Source: Flavobacterium sp. 245
GTDB taxonomy: Bacteria; Bacteroidota; Bacteroidia; Flavobacteriales; Flavobacteriaceae
DNA length: 32,511 bases
Reading direction: 5' to 3'
NCBI RefSeq assembly: GCF_004362055.1
Contig: NZ_SNXB01000009.1
Coordinates: forward strand, 165,795 to 198,305
Both the position numbers and the translations under genes were made by a program. Every line of letters starts with the position of its first letter. The stretch's first letter is position 1. This document shows, in pieces, positions 8,805-16,835 of this stretch. The notes beneath the pieces are model-generated. The model did not search any database. It had not been told where the DNA came from and was given only the letters and a program-made list of their open reading frames with translations.

Positions 8805-10147
8805 CTTTTAGACAATGAAATTTCAACATTAACAGGTTTCAAAGTGACCAATGGATTAAATTCTACCTTGGCTGTATTTGATACAATAACATAACGTTTG
8901 ACAATTTGAGAGATTGCCAAACACATTTCATAAATAGCAAAACCAGACCCAATACACATTCGTGGTCCTGCCCCGAAGGGATAAAAATATTGCAACGACT
9001 GTTTCTTTTGTTCTCCAAGAAATCGTTCTGGAATAAATTTATGAGGATCTGGCCAATATTTTGGATTTCGATGCAATTCGTAAAAAGAAACTCCAAGCAA
9101 AGTTCCTTTTTTGATTTTAAAATCAGCAACAACATCATCCTCGAGATTTTGTCGATCTGTAATCCAAGCAGGAGGATATAAACGCATCGATTCATTCAAA
9201 ACCGCATTTATGTACGTCATTTTTTGGAGCTGTTCAATAACATTATCTGTCTGTAATTCAATTTCAGTAATCTCATCAAAAACCTTTTGCTGCACTTCAG
9301 GATGAGTTCCTAAAAAATGAAGGGTAAAAGTCAACGCATTTGCCGTCGTTTCATGACCTGCAATAAACAAAATTTTAATTTCATCAATCAATTGTTGCAT
9401 TGGCATAGATTCTCCAGTATCCTCATAACGAGTTTCCATCAACATATTAAGCAAGTCGCTGAAATCTCCATTTGAAGCACTTCTCTCCTCAATAATTTCC
9501 TGAATGATTTTGTTATTTTCTTCAGCTAATTTTAAATGCTTTTTAACCTGGCCACTTAATGAAAACCATAAAGCTTTATGAGGAAGCCTAATTTCTTTAA
9601 CCAAAAACTTTTGAACTTCTTCAATTATAAATTTAATTCTATGAAGTTTTTCTTCAGAAATTGAAAATTCAAATAATGATTTTGCCACAACATTAAAAGC
9701 TAATTGACTCATTGCTGGAAAAGCATTAAAACTTTCATTTTCTTTTAAACTGTCGATTTCATATATAATAGTCTTATTCATATTTTCTACAAGCATATTC
9801 ATTTTTTGTTTATGAAATGCTGGCTGAATAAGTCTTCGCTGTTTTAACCAAAAATCACCATCACTTGTTAAAAGCCCTTTTCCTAAATATTTAGAAAGAT
9901 AGACAGACTGAAACTTTGACTTATGATAGTTCTTTTGATTCTTAACTAAAATATACTGTGCAATTTCATTATCTCTTGACAGAATCAAGTGTTTAGAAAA
10001 TCCTATTTTTAAAGAAAATGAATCACCCAATTTATCAAAATATCTTTTATGAAAAGGTATTGGATTTCTACGGACACCTTCAGCATCAAGAAAAAATCTA
10101 GATATTGGCAGTTTATTAGGATAATTATATTTTTTGTCTGAAGACAT
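8801..10147 (-). CDS. Cytochrome P450
   Basis: This 448-residue haem-thiolate monooxygenase shows all hallmark motifs. The I-helix oxygen-binding motif AGHETT is near residue 264, the K-helix ExxR in ESMRLYPP near 316, a PERF motif (FIPERF), and the haem-binding loop FGAGPRMCIG with the Cys thiolate near 396. No transmembrane anchor or fused reductase domain is seen, so it is a soluble class needing external redox partners, none of which are in this window. The general look (LYPPAW, ERFLGE) resembles bacterial CYP102/CYP4-like fatty-acid or hydrocarbon hydroxylases; the substrate cannot be told. It lies 11 nt after ruvB and overlaps queG by 4 bp, so it sits in the middle of that operon, an unexpected place for a P450. 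Confidence 0.93.
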   Translation of the reverse strand: MSSDKKYNYPNKLPISRFFLDAEGVRRNPIPFHKRYFDKLGDSFSLKIGFSKHLILSRDNEIAQYILVKNQKNYHKSKFQSVYLSKYLGKGLLTSDGDFWLKQRRLIQPAFHKQKMNMLVENMNKTIIYEIDSLKENESFNAFPAMSQLAFNVVAKSLFEFSISEEKLHRIKFIIEEVQKFLVKEIRLPHKALWFSLSGQVKKHLKLAEENNKIIQEIIEERSASNGDFSDLLNMLMETRYEDTGESMPMQQLIDEIKILFIAGHETTANALTFTLHFLGTHPEVQQKVFDEITEIELQTDNVIEQLQKMTYINAVLNESMRLYPPAWITDRQNLEDDVVADFKIKKGTLLGVSFYELHRNPKYWPDPHKFIPERFLGEQKKQSLQYFYPFGAGPRMCIGSGFAIYEMCLAISQIVKRYVIVSNTAKVEFNPLVTLKPVNVEISLSKR

Positions 10148-10158
10148 AAAAAAAAGAT

Positions 10159-11181
10159 TTAAAATAAACCTCCCTGAATATTAGTGTTTATTTTACCAAG
10201 ATGTTTATACGCTTTATCAGTAACCTCGCGTCCACGAGGAGTACGCATAATAAATCCTTCTTGAATTAAAAAGGGTTCATAGACTTCTTCAATAGTTTCG
10301 CTGCTTTCAGAAACCGCAGTTGCTAAAGTTGAAAGTCCAACTGGGCCACCTTTAAATTTATTGATAATAGTCAATAAGATTTTATTATCCATTTCATCAA
10401 GTCCATTTGCGTCAACATTTAATGCTTTTAAAGCATACTTTGAAATTTCTATATCGATTCTTCCATTTCCTTTTATCTGGGCAAAATCACGTACTCTACG
10501 TAATAGTGCGTTAGCAATACGAGGAGTTCCACGGCTGCGTCCCGCAATTTCAATTGCTGCTTCCAGATCAATAGGCATTTTTATAATAGAAGCACTTCTC
10601 TCAACAATTGTCGTTAAAAGTTCAGTGGTGTAATATTGTAAACGAGATGAAATCCCAAAACGAGCTCTCATTGGAGCAGTCAATAATCCTGAACGGGTAG
10701 TCGCACCAATTAAAGTAAATGGATTTAAATTGATTTGAACCGTTCTTGCATTTGGTCCAGATTCAATCATAATATCAATTTTGAAATCCTCCATTGCCGA
10801 GTACAAATATTCTTCAACAACAGGGCTTAATCGATGGATTTCATCAATGAACAAAACATCTCTCTCATCCAAATTAGTTAACAACCCAGCCAAATCACCA
10901 GGCTTGTCTAATACAGGACCAGAAGTTATTTTAATTCCAACTTGAAGTTCGTTGGCCAATATATTTGCCAATGTCGTTTTACCAAGTCCAGGAGGTCCAT
11001 GAAAAAGAGCATGATCAAGAGCTTCTCCACGCTGATTAGCTGCAGCAACAAAAACTTTTAAATTTTCTAAAACTTGATCTTGTCCGGCAAAGTCATCAAA
11101 TGACAGCGGACGCAATCTTTTTTCAAGATCTAATTCTTCTGGGTTATATCCTTTTGTAGTAGGATCAAGATTTTCATTCAT
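10159..11181 (-). CDS. ruvB: Holliday junction branch migration helicase RuvB
   Basis: This 340-residue AAA+ motor drives branch migration of Holliday junctions together with RuvA in recombination and repair. Visible are the RuvB N-terminal signature RLRPLSFDDFAGQ (residues 22-34), Walker A GPPGLGKTT (62-70), Walker B LFIDEIHRL, the family-specific EDFKIDIMIESGPNARTV region, sensor GATTRSGLL, the arginine-finger region RARFGI, and the C-terminal winged helix with TPRGREVT. Length is normal. It is the first gene of a minus-strand operon followed by the P450 (11-nt gap) and queG. A TATCTTTG box lies only 4 nt upstream of the start codon. Confidence 0.97.
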   Translation of the reverse strand: MNENLDPTTKGYNPEELDLEKRLRPLSFDDFAGQDQVLENLKVFVAAANQRGEALDHALFHGPPGLGKTTLANILANELQVGIKITSGPVLDKPGDLAGLLTNLDERDVLFIDEIHRLSPVVEEYLYSAMEDFKIDIMIESGPNARTVQINLNPFTLIGATTRSGLLTAPMRARFGISSRLQYYTTELLTTIVERSASIIKMPIDLEAAIEIAGRSRGTPRIANALLRRVRDFAQIKGNGRIDIEISKYALKALNVDANGLDEMDNKILLTIINKFKGGPVGLSTLATAVSESSETIEEVYEPFLIQEGFIMRTPRGREVTDKAYKHLGKINTNIQGGLF

Positions 11182-11185
11182 CCTA

Positions 11186-11215
11186 CAAAGATATAGAAAC
11201 TAATCAGTTTGTAAA
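11186..11215 (-). promoter_or_regulatory. Candidate ruvB promoter with almost no leader
   Basis: On the minus strand TTTA (11215-11212), an 18-nt spacer and TATCTTTG (11193-11186) fit the Bacteroidetes -33/-7 pattern with one mismatch in the -33 box. The start codon is 11181-11179, so transcription would begin within a few nucleotides of the ATG. Confidence 0.5.
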
Positions 11216-11249
11216 ACAGTAAACCTGAACGTTTAAAATTTTAACTAAA

Positions 11250-11280
11250 CAAAAAAGACTATCATTTCTGATAGTCTTTC
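11250..11280 (-). terminator. Intrinsic terminator of the act-cox operon
   Basis: A 10-bp perfect stem AAGACTATCA / TGATAGTCTT (11255-11264 and 11269-11278) with a 4-nt loop is followed on the minus strand by a T-run (plus-strand A's 11251-11256). It lies just after the coxA stop at 11292 and separates the respiratory operon from ruvB. Confidence 0.9.
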
Positions 11281-11291
11281 TTAAAATATTT

Positions 11292-13094
11292 TTAGTGGTG
11301 TAAAACTTCTTCACCTTCTTTCATCGGTACATTTTGAGGAACAAAATCTACATCATGATTTGGGTTACTATAGTCATACGGCCAACGATATACATGAGGA
11401 ATTTCACCTGGCCAGTTCCCGTGAATATGCTCAACAGGAGTAGTCCACTCTAATGTTGTAGATCTCCATGGATTCTGCACTGCTTTCTTACCGTAGAAAA
11501 TACTGCTAAAGAAATTGTACAAGAATACTAATTGGAACGCACCTCCTACAAGAGCGAATGTTGTAATTAAAACATTCACATTTTGTAAATCATCAAATAA
11601 TGGGAAGTTTGTGTTTGTATAATAACGTCTTGGTAAACCAGCCAATCCAATAAAGTGCATTGGGAAGAATACTCCATAAGCACAAACAGCAGTTACCCAA
11701 AAGTGAATATAACCAAGGTTTTTATTCAACATTCTTCCGTACATTTTAGGAAACCAGTGGTAAATACCAGCAAACATTCCATAAAGTGCAGAGATACCCA
11801 TTACTAAGTGAAAGTGAGCAATAACGAAGTAAGTATCGTGAACGTTAATATCTAAAGTACTATCTCCTAAAATGATTCCAGTTAAACCTCCAGTGATGAA
11901 AGTCGAAACCATTCCAATAGAAAATAACATTGCAGGGTTAAATTGTAAGTTACCTTTCCATAAAGTTGTAATCCAGTTAAACGCTTTTACAGCAGATGGA
12001 ATTGCAATCAATAAAGTAGTAAAAGTAAATACAGATCCTAAGAATGGATTCATACCGGAGATAAACATGTGGTGGCCCCATACAATAGTTGATAAGAACG
12101 CAATTGCAAGAACTGACATGATCATCGCTCTATATCCGAAGATTGGTTTACGAGAGTTCGTAGCCATAATTTCAGAAACAAGACCCATTGCTGGCAAGAT
12201 TACGATGTAAACCTCAGGGTGACCTAAGAACCAGAATAGGTGCTCAAACAATACTGGAGAACCTCCTTGGTAATGTAAAACCTCTCCAGCTATGTAGATG
12301 TCTGATAAGAAGAATGAAGTACCAAAACTTCTGTCGAAAATCAATAATAAAGCTGCAGACAATAATACTGGGAATGAAATAACACCAATAATAGCTGTTA
12401 CAAAAAATGTCCAGATTGTAAGAGGAAGTCTCGTCATAGACATTCCTTTAGTTCGTAAATTGATAACAGTTACAATGTAGTTTAAAGATCCCATTAAAGA
12501 AGATGCAATAAAGATAGCCATTGAAACCAACCATAAAGTCATACCAGTTCCAGATCCAGGGATCGCTTGTGGCAATGCACTTAATGGAGGATAAATTGTC
12601 CAACCTGCAGAAGCTGGTCCAGCTTCAACAAATAAAGAACATAACATTACTACAGCAGACAAAAAGAACAACCAGTATGAAATCATGTTCATAAATCCAG
12701 AAGCCATATCTCTTGCTCCAATTTGAAGCGGAATAAGTAAGTTACTAAAAGTTCCACTCAATCCAGCCGTCAGTACAAAGAATACCATGATGGTACCATG
12801 AATTGTAACTAAAGCAAGATAAATATCATTTGCCATCACACCATCAGGTGCAAATTTGTCTCCTAATAAAACATTAAAGATTTTGAAAGACTCTTCCGGC
12901 CATGCCAATTGCATTCTGAAAAGCAAAGACATAGCAATACCAATAATTCCCATAATAATACCTGTAATCAAGTATTGCTTAGCAATCATTTTGTGATCAA
13001 TACTAAAAATATATTTAGTAATGAATGTGTCTTTATGATGATGTTCGTGCTCGTGATCGTGTCCGTGATCGTGACCGTGCGCTTCTGCTGACAT
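11292..13094 (-). CDS. coxA: Cytochrome c oxidase subunit I (aa3/caa3 type)
   Basis: This 600-residue haem-copper oxidase catalytic subunit reduces O2 to water and pumps protons in the inner membrane. It has the low-spin haem a His in TIHGTIM (~98), the GHPEVYI motif with the Cu_B His and the cross-linked Tyr (~286), the WGHHMF Cu_B pair (~338), and HDTYFVIAHFH with the haem a3 and haem a ligands (~416-426). About a dozen hydrophobic helices are present. The first 20 residues carry nine His in alternating HG/HD/HE pattern, outside the conserved core. It is the last gene of the act operon, 30 nt after coxB, and is followed directly by an intrinsic terminator; no subunit III gene follows. Confidence 0.97.
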   Translation of the reverse strand: MSAEAHGHDHGHDHEHEHHHKDTFITKYIFSIDHKMIAKQYLITGIIMGIIGIAMSLLFRMQLAWPEESFKIFNVLLGDKFAPDGVMANDIYLALVTIHGTIMVFFVLTAGLSGTFSNLLIPLQIGARDMASGFMNMISYWLFFLSAVVMLCSLFVEAGPASAGWTIYPPLSALPQAIPGSGTGMTLWLVSMAIFIASSLMGSLNYIVTVINLRTKGMSMTRLPLTIWTFFVTAIIGVISFPVLLSAALLLIFDRSFGTSFFLSDIYIAGEVLHYQGGSPVLFEHLFWFLGHPEVYIVILPAMGLVSEIMATNSRKPIFGYRAMIMSVLAIAFLSTIVWGHHMFISGMNPFLGSVFTFTTLLIAIPSAVKAFNWITTLWKGNLQFNPAMLFSIGMVSTFITGGLTGIILGDSTLDINVHDTYFVIAHFHLVMGISALYGMFAGIYHWFPKMYGRMLNKNLGYIHFWVTAVCAYGVFFPMHFIGLAGLPRRYYTNTNFPLFDDLQNVNVLITTFALVGGAFQLVFLYNFFSSIFYGKKAVQNPWRSTTLEWTTPVEHIHGNWPGEIPHVYRWPYDYSNPNHDVDFVPQNVPMKEGEEVLHH

Positions 13095-13124
13095 ATATGT
13101 GTACTTTAAATTTTCTTAATAATA

Positions 13125-14315
13125 TTATTTAATCGCAACTTTAGCTACAGTTGCTTTTACAGTGTCAATAACCGCTTTAACAGTATCAATTACTTTTGCA
13201 GTTGTATCTGTTGTTGGAGCAGCTCCTTCAGCTGGTTTCTCAGCAGCTTTCGCAGCTTTGATATCTTGAGCTAAAGTAGTTTTTTCGCTTAACCATTTTT
13301 TATAATCTTCAGGAGTATCAACAACAACTTTCATTTGCATGTTATAGTGAGAAGCTCCACAAATTTTATTACATAATAACAAATAATCAAATGTATAAGG
13401 ATCTAAAGCTGTACCACCTTTAGCAACTAATTCTGTACTTTTTTCAGCTCTAAGCTTATTGATGTTAGCAACTTTCTCAACCATAAACGGTAATTCTCTA
13501 TATTCAGCCGTTGTATAAGTTGGGATAAAAGCAAACTCAGTTACCATACCAGGTACACAGTTCATCTGCGCTCTAAAATGAGGCATGTAAGCTGAGTGAA
13601 GAACATCTTGAGAACGCATTTTGAAATGCACTTTTTTACCTTTTGGTATATGCAATTCAGTAACTACGATATCATCTTGAGCATTAGGATCAGACATATC
13701 AACACCTAAAGTATTAATACCTTCAATTAAACGTACGTTAGCTTTTCCTAAAACATTATCTTGACCAGCATATCTTGCGGTCCATTTAAATTGCTGCGCA
13801 TATAATTCAATTTCAACTACATCTTCATCCTTATCAACAAACATAATATTGTTCCAAGCATATAATCCGTAAAGAATTAAACAAGCCAAAACTACAGATG
13901 GGATGATACTCCAAATTGCCTCAAGTTTATTACTATCTGCAAAAAATAAAGCTTTTCTATCTTTATGTCCTCTATTTTTAAAAGAAAACCAATATAATAA
14001 ACCTTGAGTAATAACTTGAACTGTAAAAATCAGAACCCAAGTAATATTCATCAAGCTATCTACTAAAATTCCATGCTCAGAAGCAGGAGTATGAAGCGCT
14101 AAGTTACCCCATTTCAGTAAACCATAAATAGTAAATATATAAATGAAAGCTAAAAAGCCAAACATAATATATCCTTGAACATTATTATCATTATCTGATG
14201 CAACCTGCGAATCGTCAGAAGATGAACCTACCTGAGTAAGATCAAATATCTTCGTCAATTGCCATAATGCAACTGCTAATAAAACTACAACTATAATTAC
14301 CAACAAACTTGTCAT
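13125..14315 (-). CDS. coxB: Cytochrome c oxidase subunit II with CuA site
   Basis: This 396-residue subunit receives electrons from cytochrome c at a periplasmic CuA centre. The CuA motif CNKICGASHYNM lies near residues 313-324, with the upstream CuA His in VLHSAYMPHFRAQMN. The aromatic patch FKWTARY is present. It is longer than the classical two-helix subunit II. There are four hydrophobic segments (~3-22, 48-70, 83-108, 130-153), the last two matching the usual pair, so an extra N-terminal pair is present. The C-terminus (~345-396) is low-complexity Ala/Thr/Lys with the repeat VIDTVKA. No fused cytochrome c domain is seen; electrons should instead come from ActA/ActE in the supercomplex. 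Gap to actF is 19 nt. Confidence 0.95.
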   Translation of the reverse strand: MTSLLVIIVVVLLAVALWQLTKIFDLTQVGSSSDDSQVASDNDNNVQGYIMFGFLAFIYIFTIYGLLKWGNLALHTPASEHGILVDSLMNITWVLIFTVQVITQGLLYWFSFKNRGHKDRKALFFADSNKLEAIWSIIPSVVLACLILYGLYAWNNIMFVDKDEDVVEIELYAQQFKWTARYAGQDNVLGKANVRLIEGINTLGVDMSDPNAQDDIVVTELHIPKGKKVHFKMRSQDVLHSAYMPHFRAQMNCVPGMVTEFAFIPTYTTAEYRELPFMVEKVANINKLRAEKSTELVAKGGTALDPYTFDYLLLCNKICGASHYNMQMKVVVDTPEDYKKWLSEKTTLAQDIKAAKAAEKPAEGAAPTTDTTAKVIDTVKAVIDTVKATVAKVAIK

Positions 14316-14334
14316 CTGTTTACTTCTTTAAATA

Positions 14335-15729
14335 TTAATAATGAAAATGTTTACTTTCTTCAATGAAAGGATTTCTTTTTGCTAACAAAGGAGCTTTGGT
14401 TAATGCAGTAAATACAACAAAAATAAATAAACCTAAGAAGAAAAGAATAGATGCAATTTCAGGAACACCAATAAACCATTTGTCTCCAACTGTACCAGGC
14501 ATAATCATATTAAAGAAATCAACATAGTGACCTAATAAAATAACAGTACCCGCCATTACAATTACCCAGTTAAGACGCTTGAAATCTGTATTGATTAATA
14601 TTAGCAATGGGAAAACAAAGTTCATAACTACAGCCCCAAAGAATGGTAAGTTATATAATTGAATTCTTGTTACAAAATAAGTTACCTCTTCTGGAATGTT
14701 AGCATACCAGATTAACATGAATTGAGAAAACCATAAATAAGTCCAGAAAACACTGATACCAAACATGAATTTAGCTAAATCGTGAATATGGCTTGTATTT
14801 ACATATTCTAAATATCCTTTAGATTTTAAATAAATTGTTACCAATGCAATACTTGTAATACCACTTACAAAGAAAGAAGCAAATACATACCATCCGAACA
14901 ATGTACTGAACCAGTGTGGATCAAATGACATAATCCAGTCCCAAGACATAATAGATTCTGACACAATGAAGAATACTAAGAATCCCGCAGACATTTTAAA
15001 ATTCTTTTTGTAGTAAAGATCATCGTTAGCCTCATCTTGAGCTAAACAATTTTTTCTAGAATAAATTCTGTAAAGATTCCATCCTAATAAAAATACAAAT
15101 GCTCTAGCAATCCAAAAAGGGAAATTTAAATAACCCGATTTTCCAGCAATAATTGCATCATAATTTGCACTTTTTGGATCAGTAACTCCTTCTCCAAGCC
15201 AAACAAAAATATGATTAAAATGCAATCCGCATAAAACTAATATTATAAAGAAAACTATTGAACCAGCTGGCAAATAAGCAGTAATACCCTGCATTACTCT
15301 AAATAAAACTGGAGACCAGCCTGCCTGAGCTACTTGTTGGATAGCATAAAATGCTAAAACCCCCATAGAAAGCAGTAAAAAGAAAATACAAGCCACATAT
15401 AATGCAGACCAAGGCTTGTTTTGCAATTGGTGTAAAACGTGCTCTAAATGTTTTTCGTGTTCGTCAGCACCAGAAACTTTTGCATGCTCCCCACCTTTGT
15501 GTTCTTCGTGTGAAGCTTCAGCAGCTTCATGATGACCTGCTTCTTTATGTGAAGCCTCTGCAGACTCCCCATGCGCAGAACCATGAGCCCCATGAGCATC
15601 TGCTGCTAGTATTTTTTCAACTTCTTGAATATCTTTAGGTGCACTTAAAAAACCATACCCAATTCCTAATAGTCCAAGAACCATTAAGATGATAGAAAAA
15701 GTTTTTAATTTACTTGAAAATGTATACAT
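14335..15729 (-). CDS. actF: Alternative complex III membrane subunit ActF
   Basis: This polytopic membrane protein is the second NrfD/PsrC-like quinol-module subunit of alternative complex III (quinol:cytochrome c oxidoreductase). About ten hydrophobic helices are visible, with characteristic stretches such as ESIMSWDWIMSFDPHW and FWTYLWFSQFMLIWY. I start it at ATG 15729 (MYTFSSKLK), which leads directly into the first helix. An in-frame upstream ATG at 15756 would add nine residues and abut the actE stop. Between helix 1 and helix 2 is a loop with 13 His in about 55 residues (HGAHGSAH..GHHEAAEASHEEH), rich in Glu, Ala and Lys. Position after actE and before coxB fits the act-cox gene order known from Flavobacterium. 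Confidence 0.92.
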   Translation of the reverse strand: MYTFSSKLKTFSIILMVLGLLGIGYGFLSAPKDIQEVEKILAADAHGAHGSAHGESAEASHKEAGHHEAAEASHEEHKGGEHAKVSGADEHEKHLEHVLHQLQNKPWSALYVACIFFLLLSMGVLAFYAIQQVAQAGWSPVLFRVMQGITAYLPAGSIVFFIILVLCGLHFNHIFVWLGEGVTDPKSANYDAIIAGKSGYLNFPFWIARAFVFLLGWNLYRIYSRKNCLAQDEANDDLYYKKNFKMSAGFLVFFIVSESIMSWDWIMSFDPHWFSTLFGWYVFASFFVSGITSIALVTIYLKSKGYLEYVNTSHIHDLAKFMFGISVFWTYLWFSQFMLIWYANIPEEVTYFVTRIQLYNLPFFGAVVMNFVFPLLILINTDFKRLNWVIVMAGTVILLGHYVDFFNMIMPGTVGDKWFIGVPEIASILFFLGLFIFVVFTALTKAPLLAKRNPFIEESKHFHY

Positions 15730-15756
15730 ATCTATTACGATCAGTTTGTTCAACAA

Positions 15757-16302
15757 TTATAATTGGCTTTTTAGTTTTAGAACATAGTCAGCAACTAACC
15801 AACGTTCGTGGGCACTTAATTGATTTGCGTGTGAACCCATTGCATTTAAACCATAAGTCTCAACGTGGAAGATACTTCCTTCAGTAATTACCCTATCTTT
15901 ATAGCTAGGTACTCCAAGAAATTTTTCTCTTTCAACTAATTTACCTTTACCATTACCAGCCGCACCATGGCAACTGATACAATAAATTTCGAAAAGTTCT
16001 TTTCCTTTTCCAGAATTTCTATCTGCTTCAGTTAAAGGCGATTTTAAATTAGCTTTTGCTAACTCATAACCCGCAGTTGAATTTTCATACTCATAAGGTT
16101 CAAAACCTCTATTAATAGTTCCTTCAACAGGAAGCTGACCTTCTTTTCCACCTTTAAATATTTTTGCTTCTGCATAAGGCTCATAACCTACAGATTCATA
16201 CATATTTGGGAAATACTGATAGTTTGGTGCCGAATTATTGTGGCAAGATGAAACTAAAATAGTTATACCAACTAAAAGTGTTATTTTATATATCCTTTTC
16301 AT
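15757..16302 (-). CDS. actE: Alternative complex III lipoprotein cytochrome c ActE
   Basis: This 181-residue monohaem cytochrome c is the electron-exit subunit of ACIII. The N-terminus is a lipoprotein signal with lipobox LVSSC, lipidated Cys at residue 20. The haem-binding motif CISCH is at 108-112, followed by GAAGNGKG, and the distal Met is probably M155 in NAMGSHANQLS. Residues 21-95 carry the ACIII-typical segment with PNMYESVGYEPY and PVEGTINRGFEPY. It lies 8 nt after actD and directly before actF. It is expected on the periplasmic face of the inner membrane, passing electrons to the aa3 oxidase. Confidence 0.95.
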   Translation of the reverse strand: MKRIYKITLLVGITILVSSCHNNSAPNYQYFPNMYESVGYEPYAEAKIFKGGKEGQLPVEGTINRGFEPYEYENSTAGYELAKANLKSPLTEADRNSGKGKELFEIYCISCHGAAGNGKGKLVEREKFLGVPSYKDRVITEGSIFHVETYGLNAMGSHANQLSAHERWLVADYVLKLKSQL

Positions 16303-16310
16303 AGCTACAA

Positions 16311-16835
16311 TTAATTCTTTTCAATTACTTTAACTTCAACAGCCCCTGTACCTTCGAAGAAAGAAACTAATTCAGCTTCATTATCGTTTACAGCAACTTC
16401 CATTAAGAAATGGTCGTCTGTTGTTCTTACATCAGGATTCTCAGCTTGCTTAAATGGCCATAATCTACTTCTCATATAAAAAGTAATTACCATTAAGTGC
16501 GCAGCAAAAAATACAGTCATCTCAAACATAATTGGCACAAAAGATGGCATATTTTGAATGAAACTAAAACTTGGTTTTCCACCAATATCCTGTGGCCAGT
16601 CATGAATCATAATATAACTCATCATTGTTGTTGCAACAGAAATACCAACACATCCATATAGGAAAGCACAAATTGCTAATCTTGTTGGTGCTAAACCCAT
16701 GGCTTTATCCAATCCGTGAACTGGGAATGGAGTAAAAACCTCTTCAATATGATGATGAGCAGCTCTGGTTTTCTTTACTGCATCCATCAAAATATCATCG
16801 TCATTATAAATGGCGTATATTACTTTATTACTCAT
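16311..16835 (-). CDS. actD: Alternative complex III subunit ActD (DUF3341)
   Basis: This 174-residue protein belongs to the DUF3341 family. It has a cytoplasmic N-terminal domain (VIYAIYNDDDILMDAVKK, then EVFTPFPVHGLDKAMGL) and two transmembrane helices (about 53-77 and 98-122). The motif FTPFPVHGLD is typical of ActD. It carries no cofactor motifs and is regarded as a structural part of ACIII. Its start overlaps the actC stop by 8 bp, indicating tight translational coupling. Confidence 0.95.
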   Translation of the reverse strand: MSNKVIYAIYNDDDILMDAVKKTRAAHHHIEEVFTPFPVHGLDKAMGLAPTRLAICAFLYGCVGISVATTMMSYIMIHDWPQDIGGKPSFSFIQNMPSFVPIMFEMTVFFAAHLMVITFYMRSRLWPFKQAENPDVRTTDDHFLMEVAVNDNEAELVSFFEGTGAVEVKVIEKN

